Notes: a model not told the origin generated them from the letters alone. A stretch of 37,436 nucleotides of DNA from Microcaldota archaeon (GCA_021821605.1 JAKACG010000002.1:1-37436); one strand, 5' to 3'. Shown: positions 7,142-15,193, counted from the first letter of the stretch. Numbers and translations are program-made.

Positions 7142-7167
7142 TTTACGTTTAGTATACTGTACGTAAA
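7142..7167. promoter_or_regulatory. Imperfect 26-bp palindrome (second operator-like site)
   Basis: Outer arms TTTACGT/ACGTAAA surround the same AGTATACT core (7151-7158) as the 18-bp palindrome. Only two positions per arm break the symmetry. The two centres are 33 bp apart, about three helical turns, which would place two dimers on one face of the DNA on either side of the TATA box. Confidence 0.5.
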
Positions 7168-7269
7168 TAAAAACGTGATGACACATAATCGGACGCCGTA
7201 TTGTTTTTGTAAAGTTCCATCAACTAAACATTATTATGAATTATCTTGTAATTATGTATTGTTGATTGA

Positions 7270-7671
7270 ATGGAAGGCAGAGATTTATTATATAAATATC
7301 TTCAGGTAAAATTTGATCTTTTAGACAATAAAATATTAAGCGAATTGCTGACAAAAGACTATAAAGAACACCAGCCTTCAGTAATACGCGGAGTTGAAGA
7401 AGTGAAAGAATTCGCATTTAAACTTAAAAATGCATTTCAGAGCCAACGCTTTGAAGTATTGGATGAGATACAAGATGCGGATAAAATTGTTTTCCGATAT
7501 ATATGGTATGGAATTCATACTGGCAAATTCTATGAATGGCAACCAACTAATAAGGAGATAACTACACATGGAATCATTATAGCACAAATCAAGAGCAGCA
7601 AAATAGCTGAGACTTGGGAAGAATGGGATTTTGCGGGATTTGCCAGACAAATGAGTGCAGATAAAAAGTAA
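7270..7671 (+). CDS. SnoaL-like (ester cyclase/NTF2-fold) protein
   Basis: This 133-residue protein has the SnoaL pattern: an N-terminal helix, YKEHQPSVIRGVEEVKEF (typical H-Q-P...G-x-x-x-x-x-x-F), ADKIVFRYIWYGIHTGKFY, PTNKEITTHGIIIAQI, and the closing KIAETWEEWDFAGFARQM. This cone-shaped NTF2 fold binds small hydrophobic ligands. Members include polyketide cyclases, but most, including archaeal ones, have no known substrate. It lies inside the tRNA-bounded element and ends 4 bp before the tRNA-Ala 3' end, on the opposite strand. ATG 7270 is the natural start. Confidence 0.8.
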   Translation: MEGRDLLYKYLQVKFDLLDNKILSELLTKDYKEHQPSVIRGVEEVKEFAFKLKNAFQSQRFEVLDEIQDADKIVFRYIWYGIHTGKFYEWQPTNKEITTHGIIIAQIKSSKIAETWEEWDFAGFARQMSADKK

Positions 7672-7672
7672 A

Positions 7673-7696
7673 TTTGGACTCTGCGGGATTCGCACC
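7673..7696 (-). repeat. Right attachment-site copy inside the intact tRNA-Ala gene
   Basis: This is the partner of the 24-bp repeat at 5525-5548. It covers the T loop and acceptor 3' strand of the functional tRNA-Ala, plus two flanking bases. Integration at this site regenerates the tRNA, which explains why it is still intact. Confidence 0.7.
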
Positions 7697-7783
7697 CGCG
7701 GCCTTTCCGTTTTTCGATTTTAATAAAACTTTTATTAAAAGTTTTTATGCGAACGGAACGCTCTGCTCCTGAGCTAAGAGCCC
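7675..7783 (-). tRNA. tRNA-Ala(CGC) with a 37-nt canonical intron
   Basis: The acceptor GGGCTCT/AGAGTCC has a G3:U70 wobble pair, the alanine identity element. The D arm is GCTC/GAGC, the anticodon stem TTCCG/CGGAA, and the T arm GCGGG-TGCGAAT-CCCGC with discriminator A. The anticodon is CGC at 7751-7749. An intron at 7711-7747 follows position 37. The exon-intron junction forms a clean bulge-helix-bulge: a 4-bp TTCG/CGAA helix flanked by 3-nt bulges CAT and AAA. Inside, the intron makes a 9-bp AAAACTTTT/AAAAGTTTT hairpin. The mature length is 72 nt and CCA is not encoded. Its 3' end is the attachment site of the neighbouring element. Confidence 0.93.
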
Positions 7784-7820
7784 ATATTAAGATAATTAGT
7801 AATTATGTTATATATACATA

Positions 7821-9185
7821 TCAATGTCTTTGTTTTTTTATTAAAAGTTTGTATTCCGCTTCATTATCGCAAAATAGCTGCATAAATTTTTCTTTATAAA
7901 ATTTCTTATCAAGATACTCTGTAGCGCTAAGTGTGTATTTCAATGCTTCTTTAAGGCAAGAACTTGCACCAGGCGAAGGAGCCATAGAAAACTCTATTCC
8001 ATCCCCCCGCAAATCAACTACGCCCAAAATCAATCTCCTCATCTTTTTATCTATTATCTGTGGTCTTATTCCTCCTCCTTTTTTATAAAATTTTATATCG
8101 TTGTATTTTAAACTTGGGACTATTTTATTTACTTCTTCTTTCAAGAAATAATATTTACCTAGATCTGGTATTGAATAGATAAGATTTTTCTCTATTATGT
8201 GCTGTATATCTTTATCTTCTGTTATGTTAATTAAACTCTCAACTGTTTCTTTATCAAGGCCCAAAGCCTTTATGTATTTATATGTAGACATTATGTTTGA
8301 GTGTTCTAAAAACGGGACGATATTTACTGTAGGTCCATATCTTGTTATTTTTTTATCTGCAATATCCACATCAGCATGCACTGCAGCAAACGGTATTCCA
8401 CCTTTTTGAACTCTATATACCTTTCCCTTTATAACATTTTTAGAATAATAAAAATTACCTCCAACAGAAAGCATTGACAACTCTTTTCCATAACCTAATT
8501 TTTTGGCGAAGTACAAACTATATCCTCCAGCTGCAAAAACAATAAATCTTCCATTATAACTAGATTTATCTGTTTTTATAACATATTTGTTATTTTTTCT
8601 CTCTACATCTATAGTTTCTTCCTTTAAGATTACCTTTATTCGTTTCTTATTTTTAAATGAGGATTTAACAAAAGAAGAAGCCAACATACCAAAATTTACC
8701 ATATGTCCATCTTCAGAGTAAGCTGCAATTATCTTCTCATCTTTGCTCCTTCCTTTAATAACGTACGGTTCAACTTTTAATATTTCTGATGCATTTATTA
8801 CTTTAATCTTAGGAAAAAGCGAAATAAACTTATCATCGTATCTTTTTATTATTTCATCTACTTCTTCGCTACCTACTCCGAGTACCATTTTTTGTACCGG
8901 TTTTATCAAGTCACCAGAGTTTTGTTTCTTAATTTGTTTTGTATATTTTAGAATAAGATGTGAGGCTGTTCGCGTTTCTATTATTTTATCTGTATTATAA
9001 TTGGTTTCTATATCTCCTACGTGCAAGGTTTGGCTATTATTCCAGCTTCCAGAAGAGCCATTTCCTATTCCATTTTTTTCTATTAATAATATATTATCTA
9101 TATCAGTAAATTCTGAAAGCATATACAACAATGAGGTGCCTATGACTCCCCCGCCTATAATTATTACTTCATATTCATTTTCCAT
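7821..9185 (-). CDS. mqo: Malate:quinone oxidoreductase-like FAD enzyme
   Basis: This 454-residue protein starts with a Rossmann FAD motif (IIIGGGVIGTSLLYML, residues 8-23). Mqo-family blocks follow: LSVGGNFYYS, GKVYRVQKGGIPFAAVHADV, TRYGPTVNIVPFLEH, KKGGGIRPQ and FSMAPSPGASSCLKEAL. Mqo is a peripheral membrane flavoenzyme that oxidises malate to oxaloacetate and passes electrons to quinone, bypassing NAD-malate dehydrogenase. The related L-2-hydroxyglutarate oxidase is less likely given the specific Mqo blocks. It is divergent from the citrate synthase operon across 140 bp, with TATA-like motifs on both strands (about 9213-9224 and 9282-9296). It would supply oxaloacetate to citrate synthase. 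Confidence 0.85.
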   Translation of the reverse strand: MENEYEVIIIGGGVIGTSLLYMLSEFTDIDNILLIEKNGIGNGSSGSWNNSQTLHVGDIETNYNTDKIIETRTASHLILKYTKQIKKQNSGDLIKPVQKMVLGVGSEEVDEIIKRYDDKFISLFPKIKVINASEILKVEPYVIKGRSKDEKIIAAYSEDGHMVNFGMLASSFVKSSFKNKKRIKVILKEETIDVERKNNKYVIKTDKSSYNGRFIVFAAGGYSLYFAKKLGYGKELSMLSVGGNFYYSKNVIKGKVYRVQKGGIPFAAVHADVDIADKKITRYGPTVNIVPFLEHSNIMSTYKYIKALGLDKETVESLINITEDKDIQHIIEKNLIYSIPDLGKYYFLKEEVNKIVPSLKYNDIKFYKKGGGIRPQIIDKKMRRLILGVVDLRGDGIEFSMAPSPGASSCLKEALKYTLSATEYLDKKFYKEKFMQLFCDNEAEYKLLIKKQRH

Positions 9186-9325
9186 CCAAACGCAATTATA
9201 TGATAAACTATGTCTATATTTAAATCTTACTTTTTATAATTGATATTTGCTACTGATTATTTCGATCTAATTAATAAAACTATATTATTTAAAGTTTTCT
9301 GCTCTATGTACTTCATAGTGTCAAT

Positions 9326-10471
9326 ATGAAGAATATTAATAAAAAATCTCAGGATAAAAACGGTGGTCTTGAAGGTGTGATAGCCGGAGAAACCAAAATC
9401 TCATATATAGACGGAGCAAAAGGGAAGCTATTCTATCGCGGATACTCTATAGAGGATATAGCATCTAATTGTAGTTTTGAAGAAACCTCATATCTTTTAA
9501 TATACGGAAAACTTCCAAACAAAACTGAGCTTGAGTCTTTTTCAGCAAAACTTAAGAGAAACAGAGAACTTTCAAAACACACAATAAAGATGATACATAC
9601 ATTTACAAAAAAAATGAGTTCTATGGAGGCTTTAAGGACGGTTGTCAGTTCTTTATCCTCTAATGACAAAGACTCTCGTATATCTTCATACGAAGAAAAA
9701 TTAAATACTGGACTTTCAATAATAGCAAAGATGCCCACTATAGTAGCATATCATCATAGGATAAAAAACTCAAAGATGCCTATACATCCGAATCCAAAAT
9801 TATCGCATGCTGAAAATTTTCTTTATATGTTAACTGGAAAATTTCAGGATATAGACGACGCAGAGATCCTAGATAAAGATTTTGTATTACATGCTGAACA
9901 TGGATTCAATGCTTCATCATTTTCTGTAAGAGTTACGGTTTCAACATTAAGTGATGTCCATTCGGCATATACTACTGGAATAGGAACACTTAAAGGACCG
10001 TTACATGGCGGAGCAGCAACCGAGGTGCTTTCAATGTTAAAAAAGATAAATAAACCAGAAAATGTTACTCCATTTGTAAACAAGATTTTATTATCTCATG
10101 GAAGGATTATGGGTTATGGACATAGAATATACAAAACTTATGATCCAAGAGCTAAAATATTAAAAAAAATGGCAGAAAGATTAAGTATTAAAAATAATGA
10201 TACAAAATTTATTCAGATTGGGGGAAAACTTGAAAAAATAATGGCAGAAAAAAAGAACATATATCCGAATGTTGATTTTTATTCTGCTATAGTTTATCAT
10301 AATTTAAGACTTTCAAATGAGTTATATTCTCCTATATTTGCAATGGCGAGAAGTTCTGGATGGCTTGCACATATATTAGAGCAATATCAAAATAACAGAT
10401 TAATAAGGCCACTTGAAAAGTACAATGGAGCTTTAAATCTTAAATTTGTTGAAATTTCAAAAAGAACGTAA
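9326..10471 (+). CDS. gltA: Citrate synthase
   Basis: This 381-residue protein is the usual length of archaeal and Gram-positive type I citrate synthase. The catalytic triad is present: His227 in GPLHGGA, His266 in MGYGHRIYK and Asp317 in NVDFYSA. His192 in HAEHGFNASSF and the CoA/citrate loops are also intact. It condenses oxaloacetate with acetyl-CoA; archaeal members often also take propionyl-CoA, so 2-methylcitrate synthase activity cannot be excluded. It is the first gene of an operon, followed 4 bp later by isocitrate dehydrogenase. A TATA-like run lies about 35 bp upstream of the ATG. Confidence 0.95.
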   Translation: MKNINKKSQDKNGGLEGVIAGETKISYIDGAKGKLFYRGYSIEDIASNCSFEETSYLLIYGKLPNKTELESFSAKLKRNRELSKHTIKMIHTFTKKMSSMEALRTVVSSLSSNDKDSRISSYEEKLNTGLSIIAKMPTIVAYHHRIKNSKMPIHPNPKLSHAENFLYMLTGKFQDIDDAEILDKDFVLHAEHGFNASSFSVRVTVSTLSDVHSAYTTGIGTLKGPLHGGAATEVLSMLKKINKPENVTPFVNKILLSHGRIMGYGHRIYKTYDPRAKILKKMAERLSIKNNDTKFIQIGGKLEKIMAEKKNIYPNVDFYSAIVYHNLRLSNELYSPIFAMARSSGWLAHILEQYQNNRLIRPLEKYNGALNLKFVEISKRT

Positions 10472-10475
10472 TAAA

Positions 10476-11561
10476 ATGAAAAAATACACAATTACCGCTG
10501 TACTGGGGGATGGGATTGGTCCTGAAGTAATAGGTTCGGCTATAGAATGCATTAATGCAGTTTCTAAAAAAAATAACATTTCAATAACTTGGGAAAAGAA
10601 AATAGCAGGAGAAGAAGCAATAACAGAATATAATTCTGTACTCCCTATCGAAACGTTAAACTCTATAAAAAAAAATAAAGTTGCACTTAAAGGACCAATA
10701 ACTACTCCTCTTGGAAATGGTTTTAGAAGCGTCAACGTGGAGCTTCGAAAAAAGCTCGGACTTTTTGCAAACATTAGACCTGCAAAAAATATTCAAGGAG
10801 TGCAAAGCAAATTTTCTAATGTAGATTTAATAGTTATACGGGAGAACACGGAAGATCTTTATGGTGGTATAGAATTTAGAGAAAACTCTATTTCTTCAAG
10901 AAGATTAATACAATTTGCAGAACATGAATCAAAAATAAACATACAAAGAGGAAGTGCAATAGCGTTAAAAACTATATCAAATACTGCTACAAAAAGAATA
11001 GCTGAGTTCGCTTTTTCGTATGCTCAAAAGAAACAAAGGAAAAAAATAACTATTATACATAAATCTAATATCTTAAAGTATACTGATGGACTTTTTGTAA
11101 GAGAATCTGAAAAAGTAGCTAAAAATTTTACTTCTATATTATGTGATAATATGGTTGTAGATAATGCCTGTTCTAAGTTGGTTACAAAACCAGAACTTTT
11201 TGATATTATCTTATGTCCTAATTTATACGGTGACATACTTTCTGACTTATGTTCCGGACTTGTCGGTGGCCTTGGACTTTCCCCAAGCGCGAATATAGGT
11301 AATACTATATCTATATTTGAACCTGTCCACGGTTCAGCTCCAAAACATGCTGGCATGAATGATGTTAATCCTTCAGCGGCAATATTATCTGGTGTAATGC
11401 TTTTAAATCATCTTGGAGAAAATGCAGCTGCAAAGTCTCTCGAAGACGCTGTTTTTTCTGTATTGAAAGATAAAAAATGTGTTACCTATGACATAGATCC
11501 GAAGAATCCTGCATCAACATCGGATATGACTATGGCGATTATCAAAAAGATAAAAAAGTGA
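10476..11561 (+). CDS. icd: Isocitrate dehydrogenase (NADP-type signature)
   Basis: This 361-residue protein belongs to the isocitrate/isopropylmalate dehydrogenase family (VLGDGIGPEVI at the N-terminus, RENTEDLYGGIEF, NLYGDILSDLCSG). The substrate loop NGFRSVNVELRKKLGLFANIRP has the Ser85-x-Asn87 pair that binds isocitrate, not the hydrophobic residues of isopropylmalate dehydrogenase. In the cofactor loop EPVHGSAPKHAG a Lys occupies the position that is Asp in NAD enzymes, which suggests NADP+. ATG 10476 is chosen; an in-frame TTG at 10446 overlaps gltA and adds a non-homologous tail. The position between citrate synthase and PrpD supports a TCA role. Confidence 0.9.
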   Translation: MKKYTITAVLGDGIGPEVIGSAIECINAVSKKNNISITWEKKIAGEEAITEYNSVLPIETLNSIKKNKVALKGPITTPLGNGFRSVNVELRKKLGLFANIRPAKNIQGVQSKFSNVDLIVIRENTEDLYGGIEFRENSISSRRLIQFAEHESKINIQRGSAIALKTISNTATKRIAEFAFSYAQKKQRKKITIIHKSNILKYTDGLFVRESEKVAKNFTSILCDNMVVDNACSKLVTKPELFDIILCPNLYGDILSDLCSGLVGGLGLSPSANIGNTISIFEPVHGSAPKHAGMNDVNPSAAILSGVMLLNHLGENAAAKSLEDAVFSVLKDKKCVTYDIDPKNPASTSDMTMAIIKKIKK

Positions 11562-11565
11562 AATT

Positions 11566-12927
11566 ATGACATTAGCAGAAGATATAAGCGAGTATGCGAA
11601 TTCTTTGTCTTATAATAGGATTCCTAAAAAAACAATAGATATTACTAAAGATGCGGTAATAGACACATTCGGATGTGCTTTAGGAGCTGAAAAAGCAATA
11701 CCTGTACTCATTGCTAAAAAAACTATAAAAAAGAGTAATAAGGGATCATCTATTCTACACTCTACTGAAAAAGCTAGCTCAGAAGACGCAGCTTTTGTAA
11801 ATGGAGTTATGGCCAGATATCTTGATTATAATGATTCTTATGAGTCAAAGGAGTTCGCCCACCCTAGTGATAATATACTTCCATTATTTGCTGTAGCAGA
11901 AGAAGCAGGCAGATCCGGCAAAGATTTAATTACTGCTATAATACTTGCATATGAAATCCAATGCCGTCTTTCAACATCTGCAAGTTTGTGGAAAAAGGGT
12001 TGGGACCATACTAGCTATGGTCTTGTAAGTGTAGCAGCTGCATCATCTTTTCTAATGGACTCGGGAGTAAGAAAAACTACACATGCAATAAATATAGCAT
12101 TAAACTCTCACATAGCTATGCGACAGGTTCGCGCCGGAGAGCTTTCGATGTGGAAGGCAATGTCTTTTCCTAACGCTGCAAAGAATGCCATATTTTCTGC
12201 AAAATTAGCAAATAATGGTATTACTGGTCCGTCTCCTATTTTCGAAGGAGAAATGGGTTTCTGGAAGCAGGTAAGCGGAAAGTTTAATTTAAATATAAAT
12301 GATTTTGGTAACAAGAAGAATGAGTTTTTAATAGACAAGCGTATAACAAAATATTATCCAGCTGAGATACGATCTCAAAGCGCAATAACTGCTGCCATAA
12401 ACTTAAAAAAGAAAATAAATGATATTGATAAAATCTCAAAGATAGAAATATTAACTACCGAAAGCGGTTATAAGGTTTTGGGAAAGGACAAAGAAAAATG
12501 GAACCCAAAAACCAAAGAAACTGCAGATCATAGCCTTCCTTTTATTGTCTGTTCTGCTTTAATATATGGCAATATAACTCCAGAATCTTACTCTGAAAAA
12601 AGATTATCTGATAACAAAATAAAAAGATTGCTTGACATAACTATAGTTAAAGAAAAAAAAGAATTTACCACTATATATCCTTCATGCATACCTAATGAGA
12701 TAAAAGTAACTATAGATAATATAAATGGCAAAAAAGTAATAGACAAAAAGGTTCTTTACCAAAAAGGGCACCCTAAAAATCCAATGAACAAAGAAGAGCA
12801 GAAACAAAAATTTATTGCTCTTTCTTCTAACTCTTTAAATAAAGAAAAAACATTAATTTTACTTAAAGAATTATGTAATCTTGAAAGTATTAAAAGCATA
12901 ACGCACTTATTTGATTTATGTATGTGA
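11566..12927 (+). CDS. MmgE/PrpD family dehydratase (2-methylcitrate/citrate dehydratase)
   Basis: This 453-residue protein shows MmgE/PrpD family blocks: DAVIDTFGCALGA, VNGVMARYLDYNDSYESKEF then HPSDNILPLFAVAEEAGRSG, AYEIQCRLS, WDHTSYGLVSVAAASSFL, and the later HSLPFIVCSALIYG. Characterised members dehydrate 2-methylcitrate, and some act on citrate. It begins 4 bp after icd and ends just before comA, in one operon with citrate synthase. No PrpB-type methylisocitrate lyase or PrpC duplicate is visible nearby. With icd adjacent, an aconitase-like job (citrate to cis-aconitate or isocitrate) is a reasonable inference, but full methylcitrate chemistry is also possible. Confidence 0.85.
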   Translation: MTLAEDISEYANSLSYNRIPKKTIDITKDAVIDTFGCALGAEKAIPVLIAKKTIKKSNKGSSILHSTEKASSEDAAFVNGVMARYLDYNDSYESKEFAHPSDNILPLFAVAEEAGRSGKDLITAIILAYEIQCRLSTSASLWKKGWDHTSYGLVSVAAASSFLMDSGVRKTTHAINIALNSHIAMRQVRAGELSMWKAMSFPNAAKNAIFSAKLANNGITGPSPIFEGEMGFWKQVSGKFNLNINDFGNKKNEFLIDKRITKYYPAEIRSQSAITAAINLKKKINDIDKISKIEILTTESGYKVLGKDKEKWNPKTKETADHSLPFIVCSALIYGNITPESYSEKRLSDNKIKRLLDITIVKEKKEFTTIYPSCIPNEIKVTIDNINGKKVIDKKVLYQKGHPKNPMNKEEQKQKFIALSSNSLNKEKTLILLKELCNLESIKSITHLFDLCM

Positions 12928-12931
12928 TTTT

Positions 12932-13771
12932 ATGGAAAAAAGAGCATTTGATTTTCTTAATATATACGAATTGCCTAAAAAACCAAGAAAAAAAGGCATA
13001 ATAGAGATACGAGGACCTTATTATTCCTCTATAACTTATGATTATCTAAAGGGTATTTTACATGACTGGAGCGAGTACTTTGATGGTTATAAATTCGCCG
13101 GAGGTTCGGAGCGATTTCTTTCAAGAAACACAGTGAAAGATATTCTTAATGCATGCCATGATCATGATGTTTATGTATCTACTGGGGGTTTTGTGGAACG
13201 TATACTAGTTCAAGGCCCTAAGGCTGTAGATCAGTACATAAAAGAGTGCAAATCTTTGGGTTTTGATGTCATAGAAGTATCTAGCGGTTTTGTTGATATT
13301 TCTTTGGATGATAAGGTTGAGATAGTAAAGCAGGTACAGAAAATGGGTATGAAAGCAAAGCCTGAGGTTTCGTTTATGTATGATGCCGGTGGAGGTACTC
13401 ATAGAGTTGGGTATGATGGAGAAATGAAAATGCGAAAATTGGATGATGTTATATTAGAGTTAAGATCTCATATCAAAGCAGGCGTTGATGTAATAATGAT
13501 TGAGTCTGAAGGTCTTACTGAAGATCTTCCTCCTGAAAAATGGCGTATAGATTTAATTAAAAAAATAACCAATGAGTTTGGATTCGAAAAATTTATGTTT
13601 GAAGCATCTGATCCTCCAGTATTTAAGTGGTACCTTAAAAAATTTGGCCGTGATGTAAATTTATTTATAGATTACTCACAACTTGTAGAGTTCAATGCGT
13701 GGCGTGCCGGACTATGGGGCGATGAAGATATTTGGAAAGGCAAAAAATTTAGTTATAGATCTAAAAAATAG
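12932..13771 (+). CDS. comA: Phosphosulfolactate synthase ComA family
   Basis: This 279-residue TIM-barrel protein matches the ComA/YitD family: FKFAGGSERFLSR-type segment (KFAGGSERF), VYVSTGGFVERILVQG, GFDVIEVSSGFVDIS, MKAKPEVSFMYDAGGGTHRV and IMIESEGLTEDL, the last holding acidic metal ligands. ComA adds sulfite to phosphoenolpyruvate to make phosphosulfolactate, the first step to coenzyme M in methanogens and to sulfolactate in Bacillus spores. This genome shows no methanogenesis genes here, so a sulfolactate or other sulfonate product is more likely. ATG 12932 is chosen over in-frame TTG 12911, which overlaps prpD. It is followed by an unknown gene and a 2-hydroxyacid dehydrogenase. Confidence 0.85.
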   Translation: MEKRAFDFLNIYELPKKPRKKGIIEIRGPYYSSITYDYLKGILHDWSEYFDGYKFAGGSERFLSRNTVKDILNACHDHDVYVSTGGFVERILVQGPKAVDQYIKECKSLGFDVIEVSSGFVDISLDDKVEIVKQVQKMGMKAKPEVSFMYDAGGGTHRVGYDGEMKMRKLDDVILELRSHIKAGVDVIMIESEGLTEDLPPEKWRIDLIKKITNEFGFEKFMFEASDPPVFKWYLKKFGRDVNLFIDYSQLVEFNAWRAGLWGDEDIWKGKKFSYRSKK

Positions 13772-13786
13772 CCTAATGGCGAAGAT

Positions 13787-15193
13787 ATGACAAATGCTTC
13801 TAAACAAAAAGATAAAGAAGATGCTTCTATAGATGAAGAGTTTGATTGGAAACTTTATCCAGAAACAGAAAAATTTTTATCTTCAATCGTAGCAGATTTC
13901 CTACTAAATAATCACTTTGCAAGTGAGCTTTCAAAGAAAATGTCAACAGAAACTTCAACTAAATTTTTTAATTGGATAGACTATGCAATAATTCCGGAAT
14001 CTAAAACAAGCAAAGAATTACTTTTAAAGCTTGGTTTTACATTATTTGCTCCAGTAGATAAAAAATGTAAATACGGTAAGCTTTTCAAGCACAGCAGATC
14101 TTATTTTTTCCCTATTATACTTGGGAAAGAGGATAAAATTGAAATAGCGTTAAAACCAGAAGAGCTTGACAGTTTCATACAAGCTTTTGGCATTAATGCG
14201 GTTATAGATGGTAAACCATTTTCACGATTTAGGAAGGCTGTCATTTCAGTAGAAAAAAACTATGTACTTTCCGCTGTAGAACGAAGAGGGTATAATGGGT
14301 TTTCAACAGATTCCAAAAATGATATCTTAGAATACTTAGATGTCCTAAGTATGTTTTTTTCAAGGCAACGTATATTTAATAGTGACGAAGAAGGCATTAT
14401 ATTCACAGAAAAACTAATTTCATCTGCACTTAAACTTTTAGATAATGCAAGAGTATCAGATGCATTCTTCAGATCTGAAAGGGCTTATTGGCAAAGAAGA
14501 AATCTGGCTGGACAAATACAGAAAGCAAGGCAGGATAAGCTAGGCCTTGGATGGGGTAATCAGGACCATCATACGTATCGATCTTCAAGGAAAAACTTTT
14601 CAAAGATGATACATATATTCGAGTTGATGGGTTATAATTGTAGGGAAAAATACTACGCTGGAGATCAGGCCAGATGGGGAGCTCAGATAATGGAGCATGA
14701 TGTTTGTGATATAGTTGTATTTACTGACGTTGATCTTTATCCTGAAGAAACAAAAATTGACTTTCCACACAAAGGATTAGAACAGAGAAAAATGCTTGGC
14801 ACTGTCGGTTTATGGGTTGGTCTTCATGGAGAAAGTATACTTCAAGCCGGCATGCATCATTTAGAGGCTAGATTTGATTTTGAAGGTCTTAAATCTGATT
14901 TACCAAAATTTGGCATAACAGTGATGCCTCCTTTTTCAAATTTCGAGTTTTTAAAACAAGCATTTACTTTTGGTGAGATATGGAAGGTGGAAAAATCAAG
15001 GGCAGATATTTTACTTTCAAATTCTTTTATAACTAAAGATCAGTATAATATGTTTATTAAAAATGGAGCTATAGGTAGTCACATGGAAAATCTTGAAAGG
15101 ACAAAAGGCTTCAAGGGTTTCAATAAAAGTTCAGTTACAAAAATTATAAAAGCTACAGATCCAAGAAAAGCTCAAGTTTCTATTGGGGCATAA
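13787..15193 (+). CDS. Unrecognised 468-aa protein, possible metalloenzyme, in the comA operon
   Basis: I cannot name this protein. It is soluble and long. Its C-terminal half is rich in motifs that look catalytic: GWGNQDHHTYRSS (His261/His262), a YYAGDQARWGAQIMEHD block (Glu303/His304), VVFTDVDLYPEE, GLWVGLHGES (His347), AGMHHLEARFDFE (His357/358, Glu360) and GAIGSHMENLERTKGFKGFN. Spaced His and Glu suggest a bound divalent metal. The MGYNCREKYYAGD...FTDVDL stretch vaguely recalls a VOC (glyoxalase/dioxygenase) module. The N-terminal half has fewer such motifs. It sits between comA (15 bp gap) and a 2-hydroxyacid dehydrogenase (12 bp gap), so it probably handles the ComA product; phosphatase or another step is guesswork. 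Confidence 0.75.
   Translation: MTNASKQKDKEDASIDEEFDWKLYPETEKFLSSIVADFLLNNHFASELSKKMSTETSTKFFNWIDYAIIPESKTSKELLLKLGFTLFAPVDKKCKYGKLFKHSRSYFFPIILGKEDKIEIALKPEELDSFIQAFGINAVIDGKPFSRFRKAVISVEKNYVLSAVERRGYNGFSTDSKNDILEYLDVLSMFFSRQRIFNSDEEGIIFTEKLISSALKLLDNARVSDAFFRSERAYWQRRNLAGQIQKARQDKLGLGWGNQDHHTYRSSRKNFSKMIHIFELMGYNCREKYYAGDQARWGAQIMEHDVCDIVVFTDVDLYPEETKIDFPHKGLEQRKMLGTVGLWVGLHGESILQAGMHHLEARFDFEGLKSDLPKFGITVMPPFSNFEFLKQAFTFGEIWKVEKSRADILLSNSFITKDQYNMFIKNGAIGSHMENLERTKGFKGFNKSSVTKIIKATDPRKAQVSIGA

Larger units (their letters stand above)
5525..7696 (-). mobile_element. Small integrated element at the 3' end of tRNA-Ala(CGC)
   Basis: A 24-bp sequence is exactly repeated at 5525-5548 and 7673-7696. 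Similarity extends to 33 bp with two mismatches (to 5557 and 7705). The right copy is the 3' end of the intact minus-strand tRNA-Ala gene (T arm and acceptor); the left copy is an isolated fragment. One whole tRNA plus a detached copy of its 3' end in direct orientation is the footprint left by integrases that use tRNA genes. The roughly 2.1 kb between holds a DUF4143 ATPase, a SnoaL-like gene and noncoding sequence. No integrase is recognisable, so the element is probably a remnant or was mobilised in trans. Confidence 0.65.

Noticed and set aside
7378..7695. Minus-strand ORF of 105 codons overlapping the SnoaL-like gene and the tRNA
   Set aside because: It is antisense to a gene with clear family motifs, runs into the tRNA, and has no recognisable domain of its own.
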